Shown here piece after piece: positions 1 to 9,710 of a stretch of DNA of 64,000 nt. The first letter of the stretch is position 1. Every line of letters begins with the position of its first letter. Source of the stretch: Rhizobium lentis (GTDB lineage Bacteria; Pseudomonadota; Alphaproteobacteria; Rhizobiales; Rhizobiaceae); assembly GCF_017352135.1 (NCBI RefSeq), contig NZ_CP071454.1, positions 1,459,501-1,523,500 on the forward strand. Direction: 5' to 3'. The notes beneath the pieces were generated by a model, which searched no databases, had not been told where the DNA came from, and was given only the letters and a program-made list of their open reading frames with translations. Both the position numbers and the translations under genes were made by a program.

Positions 1-38
1 CGGCGATGGCCGAAATGAAAATTCGTCTGCCCGAATGA
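1..38 (+). CDS. Possible 3' end of an upstream gene
   Basis: The first bases read as an open frame ending at a TGA at 36-38, with a C-terminus of roughly AMAEMKIRLPE. This could be the tail of a gene lying mostly outside the window. The stretch is too short to identify a family, so it is only a possibility. No convincing gene lies between it and rpmB at 284. The open frame at 46-276 there is Cys/Arg-rich and resembles no family I know. Confidence 0.25.
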   Translation, partial: AMAEMKIRLPE

Positions 39-283
39 GCCATGAGTGAAGCCTTGTCTGCCGTGCGTCGCCAGCCCTTGCCGTGTGCTCTATACTCCTG
101 CCCTGAAGAGAAGAAAACAGCAGCTTTTTGACAGAATTGCGGGAAAGGCCAAGGTTTGGCTTGACGCGGGCAGGCTCTCTGACTATAGAACCGCAACTTT
201 CCAATCATGCCTGTTGGATTGCGAGCCTGGTTTTGCCGGAGATTGCAATTTAATGGCCCGAGAAAAACAAGAATAGGTGTTCC

Positions 284-574
284 ATGTCCCGCGTGTGCGA
301 ATTGACCGGCAAGGCCGTCCTGACTGGTAACAATGTCAGCCATGCCAACAACAAGACCAAGCGCCGGTTCCTGCCGAACCTGTGCCAGGTAACGCTGATT
401 TCCGACGCTCTCAACCAGCGCTATCGTCTTCGCGTTTCGGCTGCTGCTCTTCGTTCCGTCGAGCATCGCGGTGGCCTCGATGCCTTCCTGCTGAAGGCTA
501 GCGAAAATGAACTGTCGATGCGCGCTCGTCTGCTGCGTCGCCAGATCGTCAAGAAGACCGCCGAAGCCGCATAA
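284..574 (+). CDS. rpmB: 50S ribosomal protein L28
   Basis: This is ribosomal protein L28 of the large subunit, 96 residues, the usual alphaproteobacterial length. The N-terminus [10 protein letters not shown] followed by an asparagine-rich segment ([15 protein letters not shown]) is the L28 signature, and the protein is basic as expected for an rRNA-binding protein. The start follows a purine-rich AATAGGTG about 7 bases upstream. It is transcribed alone or ahead of the transporter at 688. A hairpin at 603-638 may separate the two genes. Confidence 0.97.
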   Translation: MSRVCELTGKAVLTGNNVSHANNKTKRRFLPNLCQVTLISDALNQRYRLRVSAAALRSVEHRGGLDAFLLKASENELSMRARLLRRQIVKKTAEAA

Positions 575-602
575 GCTTCGACATCTTTTTCATACCGATT
601 CG

Positions 603-638
603 AAAGGCTTGCACGGATGATCTCCGGTCAGGCCTTTT
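603..638 (+). terminator. Possible rho-independent terminator after rpmB
   Basis: AAAGGCTTG at 603-611 can pair with CAGGCCTTT at 629-637, with one G-U pair and a 17-nt loop, followed by a short T run. The loop is long and the T tract weak, so termination is probably partial. Confidence 0.4.
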
Positions 639-687
639 GCTTTGTCGGCTCGTCGCTCCAACTGGTGGCATCACCCAGGATAAAAAA

Positions 688-1323
688 ATGCTGAAGACCC
701 GCTACACACTTGCCTATGTCGCGCTGATGACGCTTGTCGTCGTTGCCTCCAACTTCCTCGTCCAGTTTCCGCTGAAGGTCGAAGTCGCCGGCATCAATCT
801 CGCCGACATCCTGACTTGGGGAGCCTTTTCCTATCCGGTCGCCTTCCTGATTACCGACCTGACCAACCGCCAGTTCGGCCCGCAGGCGGCCCGCAAGGTC
901 GTCCTTGCCGGCTTTGTCGTCGGCGTGACGCTGTCCTTCTTCACCGCGGCGCCACGTATCGCCATCGCCTCCGGCTCGGCCTATCTCGCCGGGCAGCTGC
1001 TCGATATCGCCGTTTTCAACCGCCTGCGCCGTCAGGCCTGGTGGCGCGCGCCGCTCCTCGGTTCGCTGATCGGTTCGGCGCTGGATACGGTGATGTTCTT
1101 CTCGCTGTCCTTTGCCCCGTTTTTCGTCTTCCTCGGCCCGAACGAGCCCTTCGCCCTGGAAGCAGCTCCTATCCTCGGCGTCTTCGCCGCCGAGGCCCCG
1201 CGCTGGATTTCCTGGGCGATCGGCGATTTCGCCGTCAAGATGATCGTCGGTCTGATCATGCTGCTGCCCTATGGCGCGCTGATGAACGTATTGCGGCCGA
1301 TGCAGCCCGCCCGAGCCGGCTGA
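688..1323 (+). CDS. Queuosine precursor transporter, YhhQ/VUT family
   Basis: The product is a 211-residue polytopic inner-membrane protein of the YhhQ (vitamin uptake-like, DUF165) family, which imports queuosine precursors such as preQ0/preQ1. About six hydrophobic segments are visible, together with the family motifs FPLKVEVAGINLADILTWGAF and YPVAFLITDLTNRQFG split over residues 22-55. I chose the ATG at 688 because it begins the conserved MLKTRYTLAYVALM segment and follows CCAGGA. An upstream in-frame start at 637 would add 17 residues without family character. The substrate is inferred from the family. Confidence 0.88.
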   Translation: MLKTRYTLAYVALMTLVVVASNFLVQFPLKVEVAGINLADILTWGAFSYPVAFLITDLTNRQFGPQAARKVVLAGFVVGVTLSFFTAAPRIAIASGSAYLAGQLLDIAVFNRLRRQAWWRAPLLGSLIGSALDTVMFFSLSFAPFFVFLGPNEPFALEAAPILGVFAAEAPRWISWAIGDFAVKMIVGLIMLLPYGALMNVLRPMQPARAG

Positions 1324-1336
1324 ACCGGGCGAGGCA

Positions 1337-1897
1337 TCAACGACGCCGGATCGCGCCTGCGGCGATGGCCGGATGCAGCAGAACCTCGGCAACCAGATCA
1401 TCGATATCTCGTGAGGAATCGAGCCGCAAGACCGGCGCCGTCTGCGTTTCCAGCCACTGCTCATGCGCCGCGAGACTGCGGCGTTCCGGTCCGGCCGTGT
1501 CGTAAGTCGCCGCCCATTCCAGAAACTGTCCGCTTTTCACCTCCATGTCGCCGCCGGCCCCGATCCTGTCTCCGTATCGGGCAATCTCCCGCGCACGGAT
1601 CCGCGCCATCCGAAGCTCCGGCTCGATCTTGAGGAAGACGATCAGATCATAGAGCGGCTCGATCTGCCCGCCCCATTTCAGCGCCGATCCGGAGAGCACC
1701 CAGCCGTCATGCCTGCCAGCCTCCGCAAGCAGCAGCCGGATTCGTTCGTCGGCCTCCCGCGGCGTCGTGAATGGCGGGTCGGTCAGCAGCCAGAAGAAAT
1801 CGTCAGTATCGAGATGGGCGATAACGAGCCGTTCGGCGAGCATATGGCCGAGCGATGTCGTGCCGGAACCGGATGCACCCGTGACATGGATATGCAC
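1337..1897 (-). CDS. P-loop nucleotide kinase-like protein
   Basis: This is a small P-loop NTPase of 186 residues. The Walker A motif GASGSGTTS lies within the first 16 residues, followed by DTDDFFW, typical of small adenylate-kinase-like or AAA18-type kinases of unknown substrate. The start is taken as GTG at 1897 because GGAGGAG sits 6 bases upstream and the P-loop follows directly. A longer frame to 1963 adds residues without similarity. It converges on the transporter at 1323 with 13 bases between the stops and lies downstream of the esterase gene at 1960-2985, so the two minus genes may be co-transcribed. The substrate cannot be read from the sequence. Confidence 0.75.
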   Translation of the reverse strand: MHIHVTGASGSGTTSLGHMLAERLVIAHLDTDDFFWLLTDPPFTTPREADERIRLLLAEAGRHDGWVLSGSALKWGGQIEPLYDLIVFLKIEPELRMARIRAREIARYGDRIGAGGDMEVKSGQFLEWAATYDTAGPERRSLAAHEQWLETQTAPVLRLDSSRDIDDLVAEVLLHPAIAAGAIRRR

Positions 1898-1959
1898 GAT
1901 GATCTCCTCCGTAGACTGCTTTCTCAATTCGGCACCCGGAATAACCGAGGCATGTGACG

Positions 1960-2985
1960 TCAATCTGACGCCCCGATCAATCGGGTCCCTTCGTCGAGCC
2001 GGAACTCCAGCATCAGATTGCGCTGCAGGATCGAGTGGTTGTCGTCCGACACCAGAATGATGTGGGTCGTGCCGTCGGCGGCCTGGAAAGCGTCAAGTCC
2101 TTCCATATTGTCGATCTGCGTGTTGAAATTGCCTTCGAGCAGCAAGTCTCCGGCAACGACGGCGCCGGGCCCGATATCGGCGCCTTTGATGCGTCGAAGC
2201 CGCATGCCGATGCCTTCCGCCATATTGAACCGCCGCTCCAGCAGCAAGAGATCGCCGTCCGGCAGGAAGGCGCCGTCGGTGACGTCGAAACTGCCGTCCC
2301 GCTTGATCGAGAACAGACCTTTCAGCGGCCCGTTGAGGATAGCCGCAATCCGGTTGCCCTCGCTGTCGAGACCGCGCTCGGAGACGATGACCACACCGCC
2401 CTGCAACGGGCTGGAGGCGGGCGCCACGGTAATGGTTTCGATACCGCGATTGTCGCTCAGCATATCGCGCGGGATGAGGATCGGCAGGGTGGCGATGGCG
2501 CGCGATTGCTCAAAGCCTTGATCGGGATAGACGTCGACGCGATGGGCCTGCTCGAAAGACACCAGTATCCGGTCGCCGTCGAGCGCCAGTCCCTCGGCAT
2601 CCATATAACCCTTGCCCTCGAGGCTGCGGCCGGCGCGGTTCTTCATCGGCGTGATCTCGACACCCGAAAGGCGCGAAAGCCTGCCCTTGGCATCGCGCTC
2701 GATGTTGCCGGTCAGCCACTGCCCGGTATCGAGCACGACGACGAAATGTTTTTGATCCTGCCGGAAACGAATCGCCGAAAGCGAGCCGAACAAGGCTCTG
2801 CTGGACACCATCTCCAGCCCGCCGAGAAATTCCAGCGATCCGAATTTGGTCTCCGAGAAGCCGATCCTGAAATCCGTGATTTGCCGGCTAATGACCGGCA
2901 CCTCGTTGCCGGCCCACGAAGGATAAGTGCCGGCTGCGATGAACAAAGCAGTCGCCGCCGCGCGATAAAGCCGTTTGACCGTCAT
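1960..2985 (-). CDS. Exported phytase-like esterase domain protein
   Basis: This is a 341-residue secreted protein with a clear signal peptide (basic start, hydrophobic core about residues 8-22, cleavage near SWA-GN). The body matches the 'esterase-like activity of phytase' family: GLEMVSSRALFGSLSAIRF, the segment MDAEGLALDGDRILVSFE, GIETITVAP and NMEGLDAFQ, which are beta-propeller blade motifs. It probably acts in the periplasm. The real substrate is unknown, and the family name reflects structure rather than proven phytase activity. It starts 15 bases from the stop of cobT and may follow it in one transcript. Confidence 0.8.
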   Translation of the reverse strand: MTVKRLYRAAATALFIAAGTYPSWAGNEVPVISRQITDFRIGFSETKFGSLEFLGGLEMVSSRALFGSLSAIRFRQDQKHFVVVLDTGQWLTGNIERDAKGRLSRLSGVEITPMKNRAGRSLEGKGYMDAEGLALDGDRILVSFEQAHRVDVYPDQGFEQSRAIATLPILIPRDMLSDNRGIETITVAPASSPLQGGVVIVSERGLDSEGNRIAAILNGPLKGLFSIKRDGSFDVTDGAFLPDGDLLLLERRFNMAEGIGMRLRRIKGADIGPGAVVAGDLLLEGNFNTQIDNMEGLDAFQAADGTTHIILVSDDNHSILQRNLMLEFRLDEGTRLIGASD

Positions 2986-3000
2986 GTTCCTCCAGCGGCG

Positions 3001-4902
3001 TCAGCCGGCACGGCGTAGCCGGCTGCCGCGCGGCTGGGCGGATTGATCTTCGAAGAGCGAGGCAAGCTGTTCGGTCATCGCGCCGGCAAGCTCGTCCGCA
3101 TCGACGATCGTCACGGCACGGCGATAGTAGCGCGTCACGTCGTGACCGATGCCGATCGCCAGCAATTCCACCGGCGAGCGCGTCTCGATCTGTTCGATGA
3201 CGGCGCGCAGATGCCGCTCGAGATAATTGCCCGGATTGACCGACAGCGTCGAATCGTCCACCGGCGCGCCGTCCGAGATCATCATCAGGATACGCCGTTG
3301 CTCGCGGCGCGCGAGCAGGCGATTATGGGCCCAGATCAGCGCCTCGCCGTCGATATTCTCTTTGAGCAGGCCCTCGCGCATCATCAGCCCGAGATTGGCG
3401 CGCGCCCGCCGCCACGGCGCGTCGGCCGACTTGTAGATGATGTGGCGCAGGTCGTTGAGACGGCCCGGCGTCTGCGGCTTACCGCCGGCAAGCCAGGTTT
3501 CGCGCGCCTGCCCGCCCTTCCATGCCTTTGTCGTAAAGCCGAGGATCTCGACCTTGACGCCGCAGCGTTCCAGCGTGCGAGCCAGAATGTCGGCGCATGT
3601 GGCGGCAACGGTGATCGGCCGGCCGCGCATCGAGCCGGAATTGTCGATGAGCAGGGTGACGACGGTATCGCGGAACTGGGTGTCGCGCTCCATCTTGAAG
3701 GAGAGCGGCTGCATCGGATCGATGATGATGCGCTGCAGCCGGGCGGTGTCGAGATAACCCTCTTCCAGATCGAAATCCCAGGAACGGTTCTGCTGGGCCA
3801 TCAGGCGGCGTTGCAGCCGATTGGCGAGCCGCCCGACCGCGCCCTGCAGATGCGCCAGCTGCTTGTCGAGGAAGGCGCGCAGGCGCTCCAGCTCGGCGGC
3901 ATCGCACAGCTCCTCGGCGGTGATGATCTCGTCGAACTCTTCGGTATAGACGTGATAATCGACCTTTTCGTTGAAGTCGGCAAAAGGTGTGTTCGGACGG
4001 CGGGTCTCGCCCGGCGTTTCCGAATCGTCCTCGCCTTCCTCCATCATGTCGTCGTCGGAGATTTCGGCGCCTTCGGTCTCGCCGTCCTCCATCTGCTCGT
4101 CGGAGACTTCGCTGTCCTCGACGGGGGCGGCATCGGTGCCGGCATCTTCGTCGACCTCGTCCTGGTCCTGCTCGTCGCCGCTCGGCTGGTCTTCCTGTTC
4201 CGACTGATCGTCATTGTCGGCCTCGCTGTCGTCGTCGCCGTACTCCTCGGCCATCTCCATGGCCGACAGCATGTTGCGGATAACCTTGGCGAAGGCCTGC
4301 TGGTCGTTGATCGCCTCCGACAGGTTGTCGAACTCGGAGCCGGCCTTGTCCTCGATGAAGCTGCGCCAGAGATCCAGAACTTTGCCGGCGGAAGCAGGCG
4401 GACGCTCGCCGGTCAGCTTCTCGCGCACCATCATCGCCACGGCTTCGCCGACCGGTGCGTCTTCCTGGCGCTCGATGCCGGTGAAATTGGCCTTGGAATA
4501 TTTCTCCTCGGTCATGGAGCGCAGATTCGCAGCCATGCCCTCCATGCGTAGCGCGCCGATCGATTCGACCCGCGCCTGCTCCACCGCATCGAAGATCGCC
4601 CGGGCATCCGAGCCCTGCGGCGCCATCGTCGCATGCACCTTCTCGTCGTGGCAGGCCAGCCGCAGCGCCATGGAATCGCCGAGCCCTCGGGTGACCGCCA
4701 GCTCATGCGCCGTCGGCCGCTTGGAAAGCTCCGGCAGCCGGATGCGCTCGCCGGTCATCCCCGGCCGTTCGTTGGCGAAGGTCACCTCGACATCGCCGTC
4801 GCCAGCGATCGAGCGTACGCAACCTGATATCGCCCGGCGCAGTGGCTCCGCGTCGACGGGCGCGCCGGGCTTTGCTTTCGAATTGTCACCGCGAGCTGCC
4901 AT
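3001..4902 (-). CDS. cobT: Cobaltochelatase subunit CobT
   Basis: CobT is one of three subunits (CobN, CobS, CobT) of the ATP-dependent cobaltochelatase that inserts Co2+ into hydrogenobyrinic acid a,c-diamide in aerobic cobalamin synthesis. The 633-residue length fits. A long acidic low-complexity stretch rich in Asp/Glu (about residues 220-310) precedes a C-terminal von Willebrand A-like domain with a MIDAS motif DNSGSMRG near residue 418. It lies 13 bases downstream of cobS on the same strand, so the pair form an operon and probably assemble into the CobST chaperone-like complex. CobN is not in the window. Confidence 0.96.
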   Translation of the reverse strand: MAARGDNSKAKPGAPVDAEPLRRAISGCVRSIAGDGDVEVTFANERPGMTGERIRLPELSKRPTAHELAVTRGLGDSMALRLACHDEKVHATMAPQGSDARAIFDAVEQARVESIGALRMEGMAANLRSMTEEKYSKANFTGIERQEDAPVGEAVAMMVREKLTGERPPASAGKVLDLWRSFIEDKAGSEFDNLSEAINDQQAFAKVIRNMLSAMEMAEEYGDDDSEADNDDQSEQEDQPSGDEQDQDEVDEDAGTDAAPVEDSEVSDEQMEDGETEGAEISDDDMMEEGEDDSETPGETRRPNTPFADFNEKVDYHVYTEEFDEIITAEELCDAAELERLRAFLDKQLAHLQGAVGRLANRLQRRLMAQQNRSWDFDLEEGYLDTARLQRIIIDPMQPLSFKMERDTQFRDTVVTLLIDNSGSMRGRPITVAATCADILARTLERCGVKVEILGFTTKAWKGGQARETWLAGGKPQTPGRLNDLRHIIYKSADAPWRRARANLGLMMREGLLKENIDGEALIWAHNRLLARREQRRILMMISDGAPVDDSTLSVNPGNYLERHLRAVIEQIETRSPVELLAIGIGHDVTRYYRRAVTIVDADELAGAMTEQLASLFEDQSAQPRGSRLRRAG

Positions 4903-4915
4903 GATCGGTCGGGCC

Positions 4916-5911
4916 TCAGGCTCCGAGAACGATGTTGGCGGCGCTTTCCTTCAACTCGACGCCGAAGGCGCGCTGATAGTGCTCGGCGACCAGCGGGCGC
5001 TCCAGTTCGTCGCACTTGTTGAGGAAGGTAACGCGGAAGGCGAAGGCCAGATCGCCGAAGATTTCGGCGTTCTCGGCCCAGGTGATGACCGTGCGCGGGC
5101 TCATGACGGTCGACAGATCGCCATTCATGAAGGCGGCGCGCGTCAGGTCGGCCACGCGAACCATCTTCGAAACGATCTCGCGGCCGTTCTTGTCCTTGCC
5201 GAAGCTCTTCACCTTGGCGGCGACGATATTCACTTCGTGATCGTGCGGCAGGTAGTTCAGCGTCGTCACGATCGACCAGCGGTCCATCTGCGCCTGGTTG
5301 ATCTGCTGCGTGCCATGGTAGAGGCCTGTGGTATCGCCGAGACCGATCGTGTTGGCGGTGGCAAACAGGCGGAAAGCCGGGTGCGGCCGTATGACGCGGC
5401 TCTGGTCGAGCAAAGTCAGGCGGCCGGAAGATTCGAGCACGCGCTGGATGACGAACATCACGTCGGGACGACCGGCATCATATTCGTCGAAGACGAGCGC
5501 GACGTTGTGCTGATAGGCCCAGGGCAGGATACCGTCCTTGAATTCGGTGACCTGCAGCCCGTCCTTGACGACGATGGCATCCTTGCCGACGAGATCGATA
5601 CGGCTGACATGGCTGTCGAGGTTGATACGCACGCAAGGCCAGTTGAGCCGCGCCGCCACCTGCTCGATATGCGAGGACTTGCCCGTGCCGTGATAGCCGG
5701 AGATCATCACGCGGCGGTTATGCGCGAAGCCTGCGAGAATGGCGAGCGTCGTCTCGCGGTCGAACAGGTAGTCGGGATCGAGATCCGGCACATAGGCGTC
5801 ACCCTTGCTGTAGGCAGGAACGCGGATGTCGGAATCGATGCCGAAGGTCTCGCGGACCGAAACGGTAGTATCGGGCAGTTCTGAAATATCGAGGTCGATC
5901 TTGCTCATCAT
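4916..5911 (-). CDS. cobS: Cobaltochelatase subunit CobS
   Basis: CobS is the AAA+ ATPase of aerobic cobaltochelatase, pairing with CobT to drive cobalt insertion by CobN. The 331-residue protein shows the Walker A motif GYHGTGKSS at about residues 72-80, the Walker B-like segment [11 protein letters not shown] near 160, and the family N-terminus with [11 protein letters not shown]. The first two codons are both ATG (5911 and 5908); the second gives the more usual [12 protein letters not shown] start. It is the first gene of the cobS-cobT pair. Confidence 0.96.
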   Translation of the reverse strand: MMSKIDLDISELPDTTVSVRETFGIDSDIRVPAYSKGDAYVPDLDPDYLFDRETTLAILAGFAHNRRVMISGYHGTGKSSHIEQVAARLNWPCVRINLDSHVSRIDLVGKDAIVVKDGLQVTEFKDGILPWAYQHNVALVFDEYDAGRPDVMFVIQRVLESSGRLTLLDQSRVIRPHPAFRLFATANTIGLGDTTGLYHGTQQINQAQMDRWSIVTTLNYLPHDHEVNIVAAKVKSFGKDKNGREIVSKMVRVADLTRAAFMNGDLSTVMSPRTVITWAENAEIFGDLAFAFRVTFLNKCDELERPLVAEHYQRAFGVELKESAANIVLGA

Positions 5912-6217
5912 GTCTCCAAGGCGGGTGAAGCCACCCGGCCAAACTGTCTCAGGCCATGTCGCAACCGTGACGCCGCGATTTTATTCCGCGCCCGTCCAGG
6001 TCGGAACGTCGGCGATACTTCTCCGGGACTGAAACGAAACCTCGGCGGGATGATGACCGCGTGCGAGCATTCTTGAAAGAGTCCCGGACAAGAAACGCCG
6101 CGTCCGGAAGGTCGGCCGAGGCGATGTCGGGAAAACACGCAGATAGGAGCCGCGTTTGCCTGCGGCCTCAGCCGATTTGGACCATACCCGATTGAAGCCC
6201 AAGAGCAAGGACGGGAA
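5912..6217. other. Intergenic gap, no gene seen
   Basis: This stretch of about 300 bases lies upstream of cobS and downstream of the J-domain gene, both on the minus strand. Short open frames are arginine-rich and have no family resemblance. I looked for a B12 riboswitch near cobS and did not recognise one. It presumably holds the cobS promoter. Confidence 0.5.
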
Positions 6218-6835
6218 TTAACAAAAACCGTTCTGCTTCAACAATTGATACGCCTGGATGACGGCGCGGAAACGCTCTTCCGAGCCGCGGTCGCCGCCAT
6301 TGGCATCCGGATGGTGCTTCTTGACCAGCTCCTTGTAGCGGCTCTTGATCTCCGCCGAGGTCGCGTTGGCGTGGAGACCCATCGTGTCGAAGGCTTTGCT
6401 TTCGAGCGATTTCAGCTTGCGCGCCTGGGGAAAGCGCGGCCCGCTGCCCTTGCCGCCTTCCTTGACGAAGCCGAAGGGATCGCGAACGCGCGAGTAGGCG
6501 CCGGAGCGCACCTCGGAATGCAGCGGGCTGTCCTTGGCCGACTTATTGACGCCGACGGTCCATGTCGGTCGATGGCCGGTGATCGCCTCTTTCTGGTAGC
6601 GCGCGATCTCGCCGTCCGAAAGGCCGGAGAAATAATTATAGCCCTTATTGTATTCCTTGACGTGCTCGAAGCAGAACAAAAAGAACTGGCCTTCCGCATT
6701 GCGCCCCACCGGAGCGCGATGCGCACCTTTCTTATCGCAGCCGTCCCATTGACAGGTAGGCGGCGCCTGCTCTGTCTCCTGCTCGCGTTTGCGGCGTGTG
6801 CGGATGCGATCGAAGTATTTTGAATCAAGTCTCAT
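6218..6835 (-). CDS. J-domain (DnaJ-like) co-chaperone protein
   Basis: This 205-residue protein has a C-terminal J domain (about residues 140-205): the segment AFDTMGLHANATSAEIKSRY and then KKHHPDANGG, which contains the HPD motif that stimulates DnaK ATPase. The N-terminal half, with CQWDGCDKKGAHRAP and FCFEHVKEYN, has a Cys-rich, zinc-binding look and is typical of a rhizobial subfamily lacking the Gly/Phe and zinc-finger regions of true DnaJ. The ATG at 6835 is used because it begins the conserved MRLDSKYFDRIR segment. The frame stays open to 7228 but that extension overlaps bolA in antisense. It is divergent from the bolA-like gene. Confidence 0.85.
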   Translation of the reverse strand: MRLDSKYFDRIRTRRKREQETEQAPPTCQWDGCDKKGAHRAPVGRNAEGQFFLFCFEHVKEYNKGYNYFSGLSDGEIARYQKEAITGHRPTWTVGVNKSAKDSPLHSEVRSGAYSRVRDPFGFVKEGGKGSGPRFPQARKLKSLESKAFDTMGLHANATSAEIKSRYKELVKKHHPDANGGDRGSEERFRAVIQAYQLLKQNGFC

Positions 6836-6937
6836 GGCGGCGCTAATTATGGGGCTGTCGCGAGGCGACAACAAGAATTGACAAATGGGAATGTTGCTGG
6901 CTTGGTGGGAACCCTTTTCGCGAAGCAGCAAGACCGG

Positions 6938-7222
6938 ATGATGACCCTGCGGACCCGCATCGAAGAAAAACTTATCGAAGCCTTCGCGCCCGAACGCTTG
7001 AGCGTCATCGACGAAAGCCATCTGCATGCCGGCCACCAGCCTGACATCACGGGCACCGGCGAAACCCACATGCGGGTGAGGATCGTTTCGACTAAATTTG
7101 CCGGCCTCTCCCGCCTGGCGCGCCACCGGGCGATCACCGATCTGTTGAAACCGGAGCTCGATGCCGGCCTGCACGCGCTGGCCGTCGAACCGGCGGCACC
7201 TGGTGAACCCACCCGCTGGTAG
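6938..7222 (+). CDS. bolA: BolA family protein
   Basis: BolA-like proteins partner monothiol glutaredoxins in iron-sulfur cluster handling and also affect morphology and stress responses. The 94-residue frame from 6938 shows the fold signature: LRTRIEEKLIEAFAPERLSV, DESHLHAGH, the segment GETHMRVRIVSTKFAGLSRL, and RHRAITDLL. The ATG at 6938 (or the adjacent one at 6941) is preferred over a TTG at 6878 because similarity begins there. It is divergent from the J-domain gene, with about 100 bases between them. Confidence 0.9.
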   Translation: MMTLRTRIEEKLIEAFAPERLSVIDESHLHAGHQPDITGTGETHMRVRIVSTKFAGLSRLARHRAITDLLKPELDAGLHALAVEPAAPGEPTRW

Positions 7223-7269
7223 CGGCACAGCAGCCTATATGGGTATAAGGCGCAGGCAATCCAACCGGA

Positions 7270-8580
7270 TCACACCGGTTTTGTGTCGCCTTCCTGCGCG
7301 GGGCGGATGCGCAGCTTGGTGATGCGGTTTTTCTCCCGCTTCATCACGACGAAACGTTTGCCGTAGAAGGTGAAGGCCTGACGCTCTTCCGGGATGGTCA
7401 TCGATTCATGGATGACGAGGCCGGCGATGGTTGTCGCCTCCTCGTCGGGCAGGTTCCAGTCGAGCGCGCGGTTGAGATCGCGGATCGGCACGCTGCCGTC
7501 GACGACGACGGAACCGTCAGCTTCCTGGCGCACCCCCTGCATCTCGATATCGTGCTCGTCGGAAATGTCGCCGACGATTTCTTCGAGAATATCCTCCAGC
7601 GTGACGATGCCCTGGACCTCGCCATACTCGTCGACGACGACGGCAAAATGCTGCTTGCGCCGCAGGAAGGCGTTGAGCTGATCCTCGAGATTGGTGCTGT
7701 CGGGCACGAACCACGGCTTCTGCGCAATCTTCACGATATCGAGATTCTGCGGCTCCATGTTCGGCTCGGCAAGCGCCCGCAGGAGATCCTTGGCGTGGAC
7801 CACGCCGATGATGTTGTCGATCGTGCCGCGCCACAGCGGCATGCGCGTATAGGGACTTTCGAGGATGGCGCGCACGACCGCCTCCGGCGGATCGTCGGCA
7901 TTGATCGCCCGCATCTTGGTGCGGTGAACCATGATGTCGGAAAGTTCCAGCTCGCCGAGATCCAGCACGCCGCCGAGCCGGTCGCGATCGGCCTTCACCA
8001 CCGACCCCTCGCGGTGCAGGAGATCGACGGCGCCGCGCAGTTCCTCATGCGCCGTCAACATCGATATCTCTCGCGACAGATTGATGCCGAACAGTGAAAG
8101 AATCCGCCGGACCACACCATTGACGAAGGAGGAAATCGGCCCGACGACAGCGACGAAGAGCCTGGTCGGAAGGGCTACGGCGAGCGCGAAGCGTTCCGGC
8201 GTCGATATCGCCCAGCTCTTCGGCAGCACTTCCGCGAAGATGACGAGGATGACGGTCATGGCAAGCGTCGCCAGCGCCACGCCGGAACTGCCGAACAGCC
8301 CGAGCAAGAGGCTTGTCGCGATCGAGGAGGAGAGGATATTGGCAAGATTGTTGCCGATCAGCAGCGCGCCGATCAGCCGGTCGCGCCTTTCGATCAGCCG
8401 GCGCACGAGACCGGCGCGTTCGTCGCCGTTCACTTCGAGCGTATGGATGCGGCTGCGCGATACGGCGGTGAGCGCGGTCTCCGTGCCGGAAAAGAAGGCG
8501 GACATCAGCACGAGCGCGGCGATCGAAAGAATCTCCGGCCAGTGTGCCGCGAGAAATTCCAAAGCGCCTTCGATCGTCAT
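7270..8580 (-). CDS. CorC/HlyC-family membrane protein with CNNM and CBS domains
   Basis: This 436-residue protein has an N-terminal CNNM (DUF21) membrane domain with about four hydrophobic segments (residues 1-200). A pair of CBS domains follows at about 210-340 (MVHRTKMRAINADD and the later DEYGEVQGIVTLEDILEEIVG region). A C-terminal CorC_HlyC domain completes it (about 350-425). The family is linked to Mg2+/Co2+ efflux. 'Hemolysin' is a historical label. Its ATG shares a base with the aroB stop, so it is the third gene of aroK-aroB-corC and is probably translationally coupled. Confidence 0.9.
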   Translation of the reverse strand: MTIEGALEFLAAHWPEILSIAALVLMSAFFSGTETALTAVSRSRIHTLEVNGDERAGLVRRLIERRDRLIGALLIGNNLANILSSSIATSLLLGLFGSSGVALATLAMTVILVIFAEVLPKSWAISTPERFALAVALPTRLFVAVVGPISSFVNGVVRRILSLFGINLSREISMLTAHEELRGAVDLLHREGSVVKADRDRLGGVLDLGELELSDIMVHRTKMRAINADDPPEAVVRAILESPYTRMPLWRGTIDNIIGVVHAKDLLRALAEPNMEPQNLDIVKIAQKPWFVPDSTNLEDQLNAFLRRKQHFAVVVDEYGEVQGIVTLEDILEEIVGDISDEHDIEMQGVRQEADGSVVVDGSVPIRDLNRALDWNLPDEEATTIAGLVIHESMTIPEERQAFTFYGKRFVVMKREKNRITKLRIRPAQEGDTKPV

Positions 8581-9710
8581 CAGCCGTGTTTTTCCCTGAG
8601 AAAGCTGAGGACCTCGGACGCCGGGACATCATCGGCGACGAAGGATTGGCCGATGCCGCGCGTCAGGATGAAGGTAAGCTTGCCGCTCTTGACCTTCTTG
8701 TCCTGCGCGATCGCCTCCATCAGTGTTTCGGCCGGCGGCAGTTCCCCAGGAATGTCAGACATGCGGGTCGGCAGGCCGACCTCGTTCAGATGCCGCTCGA
8801 CGCGCCGCGCATCGTCGGGGCTCGCAAGGTTCATGCGTGCGGAAAACTCATGCGCCAGCACCATGCCGATCGACACACCCTCGCCGTGCACGAGGCGGCG
8901 GCTGTCATAGGCGGTCGCCGCTTCCAGGGCATGGCCGAACGTATGGCCGAGGTTGAGCAACGCCCGCTGACCGGTCTCACGCTCGTCGGCGACGACGACG
9001 TCGGCCTTCGCCTGGCAGCTCGTGGCGATCGCCTCGATGCGAGCGGAGCTGCCCGCAAACACGGCCTTCCAGTTCGTTTCCAGCCAGGAGAAGAAATCCG
9101 GCTTGTCGATCAGCCCGTATTTCGCGACCTCGGCGTAACCGGCGCGAAATTCGCGCTCGCTCAGCGTATTCAGCACATCTGTATCGGCCAGCACCAGGTC
9201 CGGCTGATGGAACACGCCGACGAGGTTTTTGCCATGGCGGGAATTGATGCCGGTCTTGCCGCCGACGGAGGAATCGACCTGCGCCAGCAACGAGGTCGGC
9301 ACTTGCACGAAGCGCACGCCGCGCCGGACGATGCCGGCGGCAAAACCCGAGAGGTCACCGATGACGCCGCCGCCGAGGGCGATGACGCAGTCGTTGCGCT
9401 CGACGCGGGCTTCGAGCACCTTGTCGCAGACCGTGATCAGATGTTCGAAGCTCTTCGTCTTCTCGCCAGCCGGCAGGACGACCCCGGCGGAGGCAATGCC
9501 CGCCGCATCAAGGCTCGCGACGAGGGCGTCGAGATAGGGCGGCGCGACATTTTCGTCGGTGACGACAGCCGCCTTGCGGCCTTTCAGGCGGGAGGCGATC
9601 TCGGCGCCGGCACGCGCAATCAGCCCCGGCCCGATCAGGATGTCGTAGGCGCGCTCGCCGAGCGGCACATGCACCGTCTGGACTGATGAGGTGGAGCTTA
9701 TCGCATTCAT
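8580..9710 (-). CDS. aroB: 3-dehydroquinate synthase
   Basis: AroB converts DAHP to 3-dehydroquinate, the second step of the shikimate pathway, using NAD+ and a divalent metal. The 376-residue length is normal. Recognisable motifs include VVTDENVAPPYLD, the glycine-rich NAD-binding segment CVIALGGGVIGDLSGFAAG, the region with RGVRFVQVPTSLLAQVDSS, and metal-ligand segments GYAEVAKYGLI and LNLGHTFGHALE. It overlaps aroK by 4 bases upstream and touches the corC-like gene downstream, a tight three-gene operon. Confidence 0.97.
   Translation of the reverse strand: MNAISSTSSVQTVHVPLGERAYDILIGPGLIARAGAEIASRLKGRKAAVVTDENVAPPYLDALVASLDAAGIASAGVVLPAGEKTKSFEHLITVCDKVLEARVERNDCVIALGGGVIGDLSGFAAGIVRRGVRFVQVPTSLLAQVDSSVGGKTGINSRHGKNLVGVFHQPDLVLADTDVLNTLSEREFRAGYAEVAKYGLIDKPDFFSWLETNWKAVFAGSSARIEAIATSCQAKADVVVADERETGQRALLNLGHTFGHALEAATAYDSRRLVHGEGVSIGMVLAHEFSARMNLASPDDARRVERHLNEVGLPTRMSDIPGELPPAETLMEAIAQDKKVKSGKLTFILTRGIGQSFVADDVPASEVLSFLREKHG

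Noticed and set aside
46..276. Open frame upstream of rpmB
   Set aside because: No recognisable family and a Cys/Arg-rich composition. It lacks a convincing ribosome-binding site.
4214..5884. Plus-strand open frame of 556 codons opposite cobT and cobS
   Set aside because: Antisense to two well-identified genes. The composition is Ser/Arg/Ala-rich with no domain.
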